Assembly: GCA_947448745.1 (NCBI GenBank)
Contig: CANFOQ010000008.1
Location: forward strand, 1 to 64,000
DNA from: Comamonadaceae bacterium
GTDB lineage: Bacteria; Pseudomonadota; Gammaproteobacteria; Burkholderiales; Burkholderiaceae_C
Direction of reading: 5' to 3'
Length of the DNA: 64,000 nt
Below the pieces are notes generated by a model. It searched no databases. It was given only the letters and a program-made list of their open reading frames with translations, and was not told the origin of the DNA. Made by a program: the position numbers and the translations under genes. Positions 53,586 to 61,747 of this stretch are shown piece by piece (position 1 is the stretch's first letter; each line of letters begins with the position of its first letter).

Positions 53586-54613
53586 GTTTCCCGCTTACCC
53601 AATAAACCACGTGGGCGGAAGATCAAGATCAACACCAAGAACAAATACGGCAGGATGGGCGCCACTTGCGACACCGACAGCTTGGCGAAAGAGTTGTTTT
53701 GCGTGTTCAAACTGCTGGCCATGCCCAAGTCGTTGAGCAGTTGCAAGAAAGAATAGTCAATGGCCACAGCAAAGGTTTGGATGATGCCAATCAACAAAGA
53801 GGCCAAAAAGGCCCCACTGAGGGAGCCCATGCCGCCCACGACAACCACGACAAACACCACGGAGCCCACAGTGGCCGCCATGGCCGGCTCGGTGATGAAA
53901 GTGAAGCCGCCAATGACGCCCGCCAAAGCCGCCAGGCCTGTGCCCATGGCAAACACCAGCATGAAGATGCGCGGCACGTTGTGGCCCAAGGTTTCAACGG
54001 TTTCAGGATGGGTGAGCGCGGCTTGAATCACCAAGCCAGCGCGGGTGCGGGTGAGGACCCACCAGAGACTGACCACCATGGCGAGGGCCGTGCCCATGAT
54101 GAAAGCCCTTGTGGCCGGAAACGGAGTGCAGACCACGCGCACTGCGTTGTCCGCCGCGCTGCAAAGCGCACCCCCTGCACCCGACACCAAAGACAAGCCT
54201 TGCTCGGCATGGTTGATGAGCGTGAACACGGGGCCTTGCAAAACAGCCGGTGGGTTGAACTCCACAGCCACCCGGCCCCACAAAAGTTGTACCAACTCCA
54301 GCACGATGTAGGACAAACCGAACGTGACCAACAGTTCAGACACATGACCGTATTTGTGAACACGGCGCAGCACCTGGCTTTCAAACAAGGCACCTGCGGC
54401 ACCGGTGAGGATGGGGGCCAACAGCAACGCAGGCCAAAACCCCATCAGGCCCGACAAGGTGTAGGCCAAGTAAGCGCCCAGCATGTAGAAGCTGGCGTGG
54501 GCGAAATTCAAAACGCCCATCATGCTGAAAATGAGTGTGAGGCCGGAGCTGAGCATGAACAGCAGCAAGCCGTAGCTCAGACCATTGAGCATGGAGATGA
54601 GGAAAAACTCCAT
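53582..54613 (-). CDS. livH: Branched-chain-type ABC transporter permease LivH
   Basis: The 343-residue permease has about eight membrane helices and the LivH marker NGLSYGLLLFMLSSGLTLIFSMMGVLNFAHASFYMLG at the N-terminus (residues 10 on; only the order is noted here). A periplasmic insert near residues 130–165 carries two cysteines and makes it longer than E. coli LivH. It pairs with LivM as the channel of the importer. Start is 62 bp after the binding-protein gene. Confidence 0.92.
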   Translation of the reverse strand: MEFFLISMLNGLSYGLLLFMLSSGLTLIFSMMGVLNFAHASFYMLGAYLAYTLSGLMGFWPALLLAPILTGAAGALFESQVLRRVHKYGHVSELLVTFGLSYIVLELVQLLWGRVAVEFNPPAVLQGPVFTLINHAEQGLSLVSGAGGALCSAADNAVRVVCTPFPATRAFIMGTALAMVVSLWWVLTRTRAGLVIQAALTHPETVETLGHNVPRIFMLVFAMGTGLAALAGVIGGFTFITEPAMAATVGSVVFVVVVVGGMGSLSGAFLASLLIGIIQTFAVAIDYSFLQLLNDLGMASSLNTQNNSFAKLSVSQVAPILPYLFLVLILIFRPRGLLGKRET

Positions 54614-54675
54614 GCTTAGACTTTCAACATCGAAAAAACAAAGGGGGGCTCAAAACCATCCGACAGCATCACGTT

Positions 54676-55905
54676 TCAAGGCATTTTCATTTGGCAGCTG
54701 GTGGGGGTGCTGGACACATAGGGCTCGAATGTTTTGACCGGAGCCAAGGTCATGCCGGTGTTTTCAGCGCTGTAAGGGTATTTTTTATCGGCCTTTTGCC
54801 ACACCGTGATGAAGATGGTTTGCTGCAACTGGTGGTCGAGTTTGCGCATTTCCATGTCGCCGTTGAAGCCTTTGAACTTCATGCCGTGCATGGCCGCTGC
54901 CACTTTCACGGGGTCGGTGGACTTGGCTTGGGCCATGGCTTGGGTTAACAAATCGAAGATGCTGACCATGGAGCCGGTGTAAAGGTCATCGTTGTTTTTG
55001 GCTTTGAAGCCTGCCATGTACTTGGCCATGACGCCGCCCATGTTGTAGTGGGCATAGCTGACTTGGAACACTCGGCCTTCAGAGGTTTGACCCAGCGCTG
55101 TGGGGGTGCCTGTGACGCCGGTGTAGTAAGTGAAGAACTTGCCGGTGTAGCCACCCTCATTCGCTGCTTTGACCAACAAAGCCAGGTCGGAACCCCAGTT
55201 GCCGGTGATGACCGAGTCGGCACCGGATGCTTTGATCTTGGCGATGTAGGGTGCGAAGTCGCGCACTTGCGCCAAAGGATGCAAGTCTTCGCCAACGATT
55301 TGAATATCGGGTCGCTTGCGTGCCAAGTTTTCCTTGGCGTACTTGACGACTTGCTGGCCGTGCGAATAATTTTGATTGAGCAAGTAGACCTTTTTCACTG
55401 AGGGCTGGTCTTTGATGAAGGTGGTTAGCGCCTCAATCTTCATGGACGTGTCGGCGTCGAAGCGGAAATGCCAGTAACTGCATTTGCTGTTGGTGAAATC
55501 GGGATCCACAGCCGAGTGGTTGAGGAAAATGATTTCCTTGCCGGGGTTGCGTTCATTGTGCTTGTTGACAGCGTCGATCAACGCGCCGGCCACTGAAGAG
55601 CCGTTGCCTTGGGTGATGTAGCGCACCCCTTGGTCCATGGCTGATTTCAGTTGGTTCAAGCTTTCAGCCGGACTGAGTTTGTTGTCCAGACCCAAAATTT
55701 CAAACTTGACGCCAGCCACATTGTTTTTGTTGTATTCCTCGGCCAGGTATTGCAGTGTTTTCAGCTGGTTGGAGCCCACTGGGGCCATCAGGCCAGACAG
55801 GGGATCGATCCATGCGATTTTGACGGTCTCGCCCTTTTGGGCCCATGCATTGACCGAGCCCAAGAGGCCCAAGGCCAACAACCAACCGAATTTGCCAAAC
55901 CGCAT
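54676..55905 (-). CDS. livK: Liv-type periplasmic substrate-binding protein
   Basis: The 409-residue protein has a signal peptide (WLLALGLLGSVNAWA, cleavage near residue 22) and a periplasmic binding fold type I, with IAWIDPLSGLMAPVG near the mature N-terminus and GNWGSDLALLVKAANEGGY near 235. In Comamonadaceae such proteins bind amino acids, but also aromatic or aliphatic carboxylates, amides or urea. The neighbours here are acyl-CoA ligase and beta-oxidation genes, so a carboxylate is possible. A 20-bp palindrome lies 55 bp upstream of its start. Confidence 0.88.
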   Translation of the reverse strand: MRFGKFGWLLALGLLGSVNAWAQKGETVKIAWIDPLSGLMAPVGSNQLKTLQYLAEEYNKNNVAGVKFEILGLDNKLSPAESLNQLKSAMDQGVRYITQGNGSSVAGALIDAVNKHNERNPGKEIIFLNHSAVDPDFTNSKCSYWHFRFDADTSMKIEALTTFIKDQPSVKKVYLLNQNYSHGQQVVKYAKENLARKRPDIQIVGEDLHPLAQVRDFAPYIAKIKASGADSVITGNWGSDLALLVKAANEGGYTGKFFTYYTGVTGTPTALGQTSEGRVFQVSYAHYNMGGVMAKYMAGFKAKNNDDLYTGSMVSIFDLLTQAMAQAKSTDPVKVAAAMHGMKFKGFNGDMEMRKLDHQLQQTIFITVWQKADKKYPYSAENTGMTLAPVKTFEPYVSSTPTSCQMKMP

Positions 55906-55959
55906 GCTTTTCTCCTCACTGAAAGACCACAGAGCCTAACTTCAAACCAGGGGGGCTCC

Positions 55960-55979
55960 GGCTAGGGAATCCCCTAGCC
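55960..55979. promoter_or_regulatory. 20-bp palindrome upstream of livK
   Basis: GGCTAGGG and CCCTAGCC are perfect 8-bp arms around AATC. It lies in the 107-bp gap between the ligase and livK genes, 55 bp before the livK ATG. No T-run follows on the minus strand, so a terminator is unlikely; an operator or activator site near the livK promoter is more probable. Confidence 0.5.
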
Positions 55980-56012
55980 AAGACCTTGTTCACCCAGGGG
56001 TTGCTCAGCTGT

Positions 56013-57638
56013 TCAAGCTGGCAGTTTGTAGTCTGCGAGTTGTTCGCGCAGCCGTGTTTTGAGCATCTTGCCGGTGGCGCCCAAGGGAATCGCATCGACA
56101 AACACCACGTCATCCGGGATTTGCCATTTGGCAATCTTGCCTTCGTAAAACTTCAGCAAGTCTTCACGCGCCAATGCGGTGTCAGGGCGCTTGACCACCA
56201 CCACGATCGGGCGTTCGTCCCACTTGGGGTGGGCCATGCCAATGCAAGCGGCCATCGCCACTTCAGGGTGCGCCATGGCGATGTTTTCCACGTCAATCGA
56301 GCTGATCCATTCGCCACCTGATTTGATGACGTCTTTGCTGCGGTCCGTGATTTGCATGAAGCCTTCAGGATCGACCGTGGCCACATCACCTGTGGGGAAC
56401 CAGCCATCCACCAGGGGCGAGCCACCTTCTTGCTTGTAGTACTCGCGCACCACCCAAGGACCTTTCACCAACAAATCACCATACGCTTTGCCATCGTGCG
56501 GTTGTTCAACACCTTGGTCATCGACGATTTTGAAATCAATGCCATAAATGGCTCGGCCCTGTTTCAAGCGAATCTTCATTTGCTCGTCTTGGGGCAACGC
56601 CAGGTGCTTGTTTTTCAAGGTGCACAAAGTGCCCAAAGGACTGAGCTCGGTCATGCCCCAGGCGTGCAGCACTTCCACGTTGTAGTCGTCATTGAAGGCT
56701 TGAATCATGGCCGGTGGGCAAGCAGAGCCGCCAATCACGGTGCGTTTCAAATGGTTGAATCGCAAGTTGCCAGCCTTCAAATGACCCAGCAACATTTGCC
56801 ACACCGTCGGGACACCTGCGGCCAAGGTGACTTGCTCTGATTCAAGCAATTCATAGACCGATTTGCCATCCAACGCCGCCCCTGGAAACACCAGTTTGCA
56901 ACCCACCATGGCGGCGCTGTAGGGGATGCCCCAGGCGTTCACATGGAACATCGGCACGACGGGCAAGACACTGTCCCGCGCCGACAAGCACATCACATCG
57001 GGCAAGGCGCAGGCATAAGCGTGCAACAAGGTGGAGCGGTGGCTGTACAGCGCCGCCTTGGGGTTGCCGGTGGTGCCACTCGTGTAACACATGCAAGAGG
57101 CGGTGTTCTCATCCAAGTCAGGCCACGCATAGGTTGGGGGTTGCGATTGAATCCAAGACTCGTAGCTCACCAAGTTGGGAATGCCGGTATCGGCGGGGAG
57201 TTTGTCGGCATCGCACAAAGCCACCCAATGTTTGACGGTGGGGCAATGGACGTGGATGTTTTGCACGATGGGCAAGAAGGTCATGTCAAAACACAACACA
57301 TGGTCTTCGGCATGGTTGACGATCCAAGCGATTTGCTCGGGGTGCAAACGCGGGTTCAAGGTGTGCAAGACACGGCCGCTGCCGCTGACCCCAAAATAAA
57401 TTTCCAAATGCCGGTAGCCGTTCCAAGCCAGGGTGGCGATGCGCTCGCCTTGCGCCACTTTCCAGCCATCGATGGCATTGGCCACTTGGCGAGAGCGTTT
57501 GGCAATCGTGGCCCAGTCGCTGCGGTGGATGTCACCCTCCACGCGGCGCGAGATGATTTCCGTGTCGGCGTGGTGTTTTTCGGCGAAATCGATCAGCGAA
57601 GCGATCGACAGGTTTTGGCTCTGCATCAATCCCAACAT
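56013..57638 (-). CDS. Fatty-acid–CoA ligase (AlkK/FadD-like)
   Basis: The 541-residue ligase activates medium- or long-chain fatty acids. The ATP motif [16 protein letters not shown] lies near residue 180, [12 protein letters not shown] near 323, [14 protein letters not shown] near 410 and [17 protein letters not shown] near 428. The C-terminal catalytic lysine is intact in [14 protein letters not shown]. The start at 57638 has AAGGAG 8 bp upstream. It is divergent from selO across 63 bp that contain a perfect 12-bp palindrome, and is followed by the liv operon. Confidence 0.92.
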   Translation of the reverse strand: MLGLMQSQNLSIASLIDFAEKHHADTEIISRRVEGDIHRSDWATIAKRSRQVANAIDGWKVAQGERIATLAWNGYRHLEIYFGVSGSGRVLHTLNPRLHPEQIAWIVNHAEDHVLCFDMTFLPIVQNIHVHCPTVKHWVALCDADKLPADTGIPNLVSYESWIQSQPPTYAWPDLDENTASCMCYTSGTTGNPKAALYSHRSTLLHAYACALPDVMCLSARDSVLPVVPMFHVNAWGIPYSAAMVGCKLVFPGAALDGKSVYELLESEQVTLAAGVPTVWQMLLGHLKAGNLRFNHLKRTVIGGSACPPAMIQAFNDDYNVEVLHAWGMTELSPLGTLCTLKNKHLALPQDEQMKIRLKQGRAIYGIDFKIVDDQGVEQPHDGKAYGDLLVKGPWVVREYYKQEGGSPLVDGWFPTGDVATVDPEGFMQITDRSKDVIKSGGEWISSIDVENIAMAHPEVAMAACIGMAHPKWDERPIVVVVKRPDTALAREDLLKFYEGKIAKWQIPDDVVFVDAIPLGATGKMLKTRLREQLADYKLPA

Positions 57639-57683
57639 GGGAGGTCTCCTTGAATGGCACTTGGGTGCGTGTTGTTTCCATGT

Positions 57684-57695
57684 ATTGTGCACAAT
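57684..57695. promoter_or_regulatory. 12-bp perfect palindrome between ligase and selO
   Basis: ATTGTGCACAAT is fully self-complementary and lies 46 bp from the ligase start and 6 bp from the selO start. A dimeric regulator bound here could affect both divergent genes. No regulator gene is adjacent. Confidence 0.45.
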
Positions 57696-57701
57696 CCCCT
57701 C

Positions 57702-59198
57702 ATGCCTGCCCTAGACAACCCGTCATTGACCCTGCCCTGGCGCAACCGTTACGCCGCCTTGGGCCCCGATTTCCTGAGCCCCGTGTCGCCGACGCCCTTG
57801 CCTGCCGTGCATTGGGTTCTTCAAAACACAGCGCTTGCTGCGGACATGGGCTTGCCCGCAGCATTCTGGGAAGAGCCCCAGGTGTTGGCGGCGTTGGGCG
57901 GCAGCGCCACGCTGGCTGGCAGCACCCCCTTGGCCAGTGTGTACAGCGGCCACCAATTTGGCGTCTGGGCCGGTCAACTTGGTGATGGACGGGCCTTGTG
58001 GTTGGGTGAAATCGACACGCCGCTGGGCGCTCAAGAGTTGCAACTCAAAGGCGCTGGGAAAACCCCCTATTCGCGCATGGGCGATGGCCGCGCCGTGTTG
58101 CGCTCCAGCATCCGGGAGTTTTTGTGCAGTGAAGCCATGCATGGTTTAGGTATCCCCACCACCCGCGCCTTGGCCTTGGTGGGTTCGCCCGGCAAAGTCA
58201 TCCGCGAAGAGCTGGAAACCGCCGCCATTGTCACGCGCGTGGCACCCAGTTTCATGCGCTTCGGGCATTTCGAACACTTCGCTGCCAAGGCCCAAACACC
58301 ACAACTTCAGACCTTGGCGGATTTTTTCATCGAACAGCAATGGCCTGATTTGTTGTCCATAGATGCGGGCCCTGAGCGCTACACCGCCTTGTTGGCCAGG
58401 GTGTCAGAGCGCACCGCAGCCTTGTTGGCGCAATGGCAATCGGTCGGGTTTTGCCACGGGGTGATGAACACTGACAACATGAGCATGTTGGGCTTGACCA
58501 TTGACTACGGGCCGTTCCAGTTCTTGGATGGCTTTGACCCCAGCCACATTTGCAACCACTCCGACCACCAAGGCCGCTATGCCTATGCGCGGCAGCCGCA
58601 AATCGCCTTTTGGAATTTGTACTGTTTGGGGCAGGCGCTCATGCCCCTCATCAACGATCAAGATCTGGCGGTGTCCGCCCTTGAAAACTTCAAAACAGAT
58701 TACCCCCACATGATGGACGAGCGCTTCGCTGCGAAGCTCGGCTTGGCGCAAGTGCAAGCAACTGACCACGGCTTGATTCAGAACTTGTTGCAACTGCTGG
58801 CCACAGAAAAAACCGACTTCAGCATTTTTTGGCGGCGCCTCAGCCACGCGGTGGCGGCGCTGTCCCACACCAACAGCAGCCAGGCTTTTGAGCCCGTGCG
58901 CGATTTGTTCATCCAAGCTTCAGCCTGGGAGGCATGGTTGCCGACGTACTTGCAGCGTCTTGAGAAACAAGAAGCGCACACAACAGCCGAAGCCATGTTG
59001 AAAACCAACCCCAAATTCGTGCTGCGCAACCACTTGGGTGAGGTCGCGATCAATCAAGCGAAAATGGGCGACTTCAGCGGCGTGCAAACTTTGTTCAATC
59101 TGTTGGCCTCTCCTTTTGAGGAACACCCTGGACACGACAACTTTGCGGCCTTCCCGCCCGATTGGGCCTCCTCCATTTCCATCAGTTGCTCCTCATGA
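57702..59198 (+). CDS. selO: SelO protein adenylyltransferase (YdiU)
   Basis: SelO is a pseudokinase-fold enzyme that transfers AMP from ATP to Ser, Thr or Tyr of proteins and is linked to redox stress. The 498-residue protein has [17 protein letters not shown] near residue 85, [14 protein letters not shown] near 110, [12 protein letters not shown] near 255 and the metal-binding [11 protein letters not shown] near 268. It ends ISISCSS: the third-last Cys sits where eukaryotic SelO has selenocysteine. ATG at 57702 gives [21 protein letters not shown]. The stop overlaps the msrB start (ATGA). Confidence 0.95.
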   Translation: MPALDNPSLTLPWRNRYAALGPDFLSPVSPTPLPAVHWVLQNTALAADMGLPAAFWEEPQVLAALGGSATLAGSTPLASVYSGHQFGVWAGQLGDGRALWLGEIDTPLGAQELQLKGAGKTPYSRMGDGRAVLRSSIREFLCSEAMHGLGIPTTRALALVGSPGKVIREELETAAIVTRVAPSFMRFGHFEHFAAKAQTPQLQTLADFFIEQQWPDLLSIDAGPERYTALLARVSERTAALLAQWQSVGFCHGVMNTDNMSMLGLTIDYGPFQFLDGFDPSHICNHSDHQGRYAYARQPQIAFWNLYCLGQALMPLINDQDLAVSALENFKTDYPHMMDERFAAKLGLAQVQATDHGLIQNLLQLLATEKTDFSIFWRRLSHAVAALSHTNSSQAFEPVRDLFIQASAWEAWLPTYLQRLEKQEAHTTAEAMLKTNPKFVLRNHLGEVAINQAKMGDFSGVQTLFNLLASPFEEHPGHDNFAAFPPDWASSISISCSS

Positions 59199-59608
59199 CC
59201 TTGCCTGACAACAACGCCGACTGGCGTGCCCATTTGGCCGCCAAAAACGCCGAGCCTGTGGCGTTTGAAGTCACCCGCATGGCCGCCACCGAACGTCCTT
59301 TCACAGGCCGCTATGAAGCCCATTGGGCACCTGGCAGCTACCACTGCATTTGCTGTGACGCGAAATTGTTTGATGCCGACACCAAGTTTGATGCTGGTTG
59401 TGGTTGGCCCAGCTTCTCCAAAGCAGCAGCGCCTCAAGCCATCGAAGAACGCGTGGACCGCGCCCACGGCATGCTGCGCACCGAAACGGTTTGCGCCAAT
59501 TGCAAGGCCCATTTGGGCCATGTGTTTCCCGATGGCCCGGCTCCCACTGGTTTGCGGTACTGCATGAATTCAGCCGCTTTGGCGTTTGAACCACTTGAAA
59601 GCGAATGA
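59195..59608 (+). CDS. msrB: Peptide-methionine (R)-S-oxide reductase MsrB
   Basis: MsrB repairs oxidised methionine (R-sulfoxide). The 137-residue protein has the zinc CxxC pairs CICCDAKLF near residue 49 and [12 protein letters not shown] near 95, GCGWPSF near 67, and the catalytic Cys in [11 protein letters not shown] near 124. Length is that of a stand-alone, cytoplasmic MsrB. The ATG at 59195 overlaps the selO stop codon, so it is translationally coupled to SelO, which fits a shared oxidative-stress role. Confidence 0.95.
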   Translation: MTLPDNNADWRAHLAAKNAEPVAFEVTRMAATERPFTGRYEAHWAPGSYHCICCDAKLFDADTKFDAGCGWPSFSKAAAPQAIEERVDRAHGMLRTETVCANCKAHLGHVFPDGPAPTGLRYCMNSAALAFEPLESE

Positions 59609-59609
59609 G

Positions 59610-60167
59610 ATGAAACTGTTGCTCGATTTCTTTCCCATCGCTTTGTTTTTCGTCACGTTCAAACTGGCAGGGATTTTTTATGCCACCGCCGTTGCCATCG
59701 TGGCCACGCTCATGCAAATAGCCTGGCTGTACAAAAAAACGGGCCACGTCGAGCCCATGCAATGGATCAGCCTGGGGGTCATCGTTTTGTTTGGCGGTGC
59801 CACCTTGCTCACGCAAGACGAAACCTTCATCAAATGGAAACCCACGATTCTTTATGCCTTGATGGGCGGAGCGCTCTTGATCGGCCAGGTTTTTTTCAAA
59901 CGCAACTTCCTGAAAAACCTCATGGGAGCACAAATGAATTTGCCAGAACCCGTGTGGCTCAATTTGCTGCTCAGTTGGGTGGTGTTTTTCACCGCCATGG
60001 GCATCATCAACTTGTGGGTGGCCTACAACTTCGACACCGACACCTGGGTGAACTACAAATTGTTTGGCGGCATGGGCTTGATGCTGCTGTTCGTGGTCTT
60101 GCAAGCCGTCTACCTGAGCCGCCACACTCAACCAGAACAACCAGAAGAAGAATCACAGCAGCCATGA
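59610..60167 (+). CDS. yciB: Inner membrane septation protein A (YciB/IspZ)
   Basis: YciB is a small multi-pass membrane protein that affects cell-envelope and septum integrity. The 185-residue protein starts KLLLDFFPIALFFVTFKLAG, the family hallmark, and has five hydrophobic segments, with FFKRNFLKNLMG near residue 90 and WVNYKLFGGMGLML near 143. The ATG at 59610 lies 1 bp after the msrB stop. It overlaps the bolA start by 4 bp. Confidence 0.93.
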   Translation: MKLLLDFFPIALFFVTFKLAGIFYATAVAIVATLMQIAWLYKKTGHVEPMQWISLGVIVLFGGATLLTQDETFIKWKPTILYALMGGALLIGQVFFKRNFLKNLMGAQMNLPEPVWLNLLLSWVVFFTAMGIINLWVAYNFDTDTWVNYKLFGGMGLMLLFVVLQAVYLSRHTQPEQPEEESQQP

Positions 60168-60436
60168 ACATCACCGCCGCAAATCTCCATGCACGCTTGA
60201 CTGAGAAGCTGAAGCCCTTCGCACTGCAAGTAGTGGATGAAAGTGCAGACCATGCAGGCCATGCAGGTTCTGATGGCTCAGGCCATGGCACGCATTTCCG
60301 CGTGCGCATTGGAACTGGGGTTTTTCAAGGCTTGAGCCGCGTGGCCAAGCATCGGCTTGTGTATGATGCCCTGCAACAATTCACCGACCAGGGCATGCAT
60401 GCTCTGGCCATTGAAATTGTGGATGCGTCTGATTGA
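60164..60436 (+). CDS. bolA: BolA-family protein
   Basis: BolA proteins work with monothiol glutaredoxins in iron and Fe–S regulation and affect cell shape. The 90-residue protein has the BolA ending FQGLSRVAKHRLVYDALQ and the family's C-terminal His region, with a His/Gly-rich loop (HAGHAGSDGSGHGTHF) that is longer than usual and may bind metal. Overlap with yciB is ATGA. In many Burkholderiales yciB–bolA–ppiC are adjacent. Confidence 0.92.
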   Translation: MNITAANLHARLTEKLKPFALQVVDESADHAGHAGSDGSGHGTHFRVRIGTGVFQGLSRVAKHRLVYDALQQFTDQGMHALAIEIVDASD

Positions 60437-60497
60437 CGCGCCCCTTATTGTTTACACCTGTGGCCTTTGGCCCATCCGACTCCTTCGAAAGTGCTTC

Positions 60498-61286
60498 ATG
60501 AAAAAAACTACTTTGACATCGGCCGCTGCGGTGCTGGTCTTGGCTTTGGCTGGTTTGAACGCCCATGCCCAAAACGTGGCCATCGTCAACGGCAAACCCG
60601 TGCCGAAAACCCGCCTGACCGCCCTGGCTGCGCAACTTGAGCGCTCAGGCAAACAAGTTGGTCCCGAAATGGAACAGCAACTGCGCGAAGAAGTGATTGC
60701 CCGTGAAATCTTCATGCAAGAAGCGCAAAAGCGCGGCATGGAAGCCAATGAAGAATTCAAATTCCAAATGGAATTAGCCAAGCAAAGCCTGTTGATCCGC
60801 GAACTTTTCACCGACTTTCAAAAAAATGCTGTGATTTCAGACGCCGAAGCCAAAGCCGAGTACGACAAATACATCGCCAGCAATGGCGACGGCAAAGAAT
60901 ACCGTGCACGCCATATCTTGGTGGAAAAAGAAGACCAAGCCAAGGCCATCATTGCCAGCTTGAAAAAAGGCGGCAAGTTTGAAGAGATTGCCAAGAAACA
61001 ATCCAAAGACCCTGGCTCAGGTGCCAACGGTGGCGATTTGGAATGGGCCACTCCTCAAACCTTCGTGAAAGAGTTCTCAGATGCGATGGTTGCTTTGAAG
61101 AAAGGCCAGTTCACCGAAACACCGGTGAAGAGCCAATTTGGTTTCCACATCATCCGTTTGGACGATGTCCGTGAAGTACCGCTGCCCAAGTTTGAGGAAG
61201 TCAAACCCCAAATCGTGCAGCAACTGCAGCAAAACAAATTGATCGACTACCAAAAGACTTTGCGCGACAAAGCCAAGATCGAGTAA
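60498..61286 (+). CDS. Periplasmic parvulin-type peptidyl-prolyl isomerase
   Basis: This 262-residue protein has a signal peptide (SAAAVLVLALAGLNAHAQ, cleavage near residue 24), a SurA/PpiC N-terminal chaperone region and a parvulin domain at about 130–225 (RARHILVEKEDQAKAI, then GGDLEWATPQTFVKEFSDA and QFGFHIIRLDDVRE). It would fold outer-membrane or secreted proteins. The ATG at 60498 gives the lysine-rich signal start MKKTTLTS. Last gene of the selO–msrB–yciB–bolA run, followed by a strong terminator. Confidence 0.92.
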   Translation: MKKTTLTSAAAVLVLALAGLNAHAQNVAIVNGKPVPKTRLTALAAQLERSGKQVGPEMEQQLREEVIAREIFMQEAQKRGMEANEEFKFQMELAKQSLLIRELFTDFQKNAVISDAEAKAEYDKYIASNGDGKEYRARHILVEKEDQAKAIIASLKKGGKFEEIAKKQSKDPGSGANGGDLEWATPQTFVKEFSDAMVALKKGQFTETPVKSQFGFHIIRLDDVREVPLPKFEEVKPQIVQQLQQNKLIDYQKTLRDKAKIE

Positions 61287-61304
61287 TCGTATTGACGCCT
61301 TCTT

Positions 61305-61328
61305 AAAAGCCCTCGCAAGAGGGCTTTT
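61305..61328. terminator. Bidirectional rho-independent terminator
   Basis: AAAAGCCCTC and GAGGGCTTTT form a 10-bp stem around a GCAA tetraloop, with T-runs on both strands. It lies 19 bp after the isomerase gene and directly before the end of the convergent small gene, so it serves both. Confidence 0.9.
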
Positions 61329-61715
61329 TTATTTCTGGATGGTGGGGATCAGGTGCCCTAATGCAAAAGTTTCACTGTTTAGCAATTTGGCGGTGCGGAT
61401 TTTTTCAAACTCGTTGATGACGCTAGAGGCATCAGTGTGATTTTGAATCAGCAGTTTGATGATCTGTTCTTGATTGCGAATCAAAATGGAGATTTTTTTG
61501 ATCGCATCATTCAAAGCTTTGGCTTCCTCTGAAGGTTCAGGCAGTGGATGGAGAAGCTCATCAACCACAGGGGCTTTGGGATCGACAACAGTTACAGCCT
61601 GATCCTGAGGTTTGTAATGACCATTTAATATTTTTAAATCCTCTTGCAATTGCATCAGGTTCTGAATGCTGTTGTAGAGCAAATCTGCCAATTCACGGTC
61701 TCGGGTGATGCTCAT
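61329..61715 (-). CDS. Hypothetical small coiled-coil protein
   Basis: I do not recognise this 128-residue protein. It is largely helical: RELADLLYNSIQNLMQLQEDLKIL at residues 6–29 and EEAKALNDAIKKISILIRNQEQIIKLLIQNH at 60–90 look like coiled coils, with a Pro-rich hinge between. There is no signal peptide, membrane segment or known catalytic motif. The ATG at 61715 (MSITRDRELADLL) has GAAGA upstream. It stands alone between the terminator and purL; a regulatory or structural role is only a guess. Confidence 0.6.
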   Translation of the reverse strand: MSITRDRELADLLYNSIQNLMQLQEDLKILNGHYKPQDQAVTVVDPKAPVVDELLHPLPEPSEEAKALNDAIKKISILIRNQEQIIKLLIQNHTDASSVINEFEKIRTAKLLNSETFALGHLIPTIQK

Positions 61716-61747
61716 GGTGGTCTTCTGGTTGGTTGACGACAAGGCTT

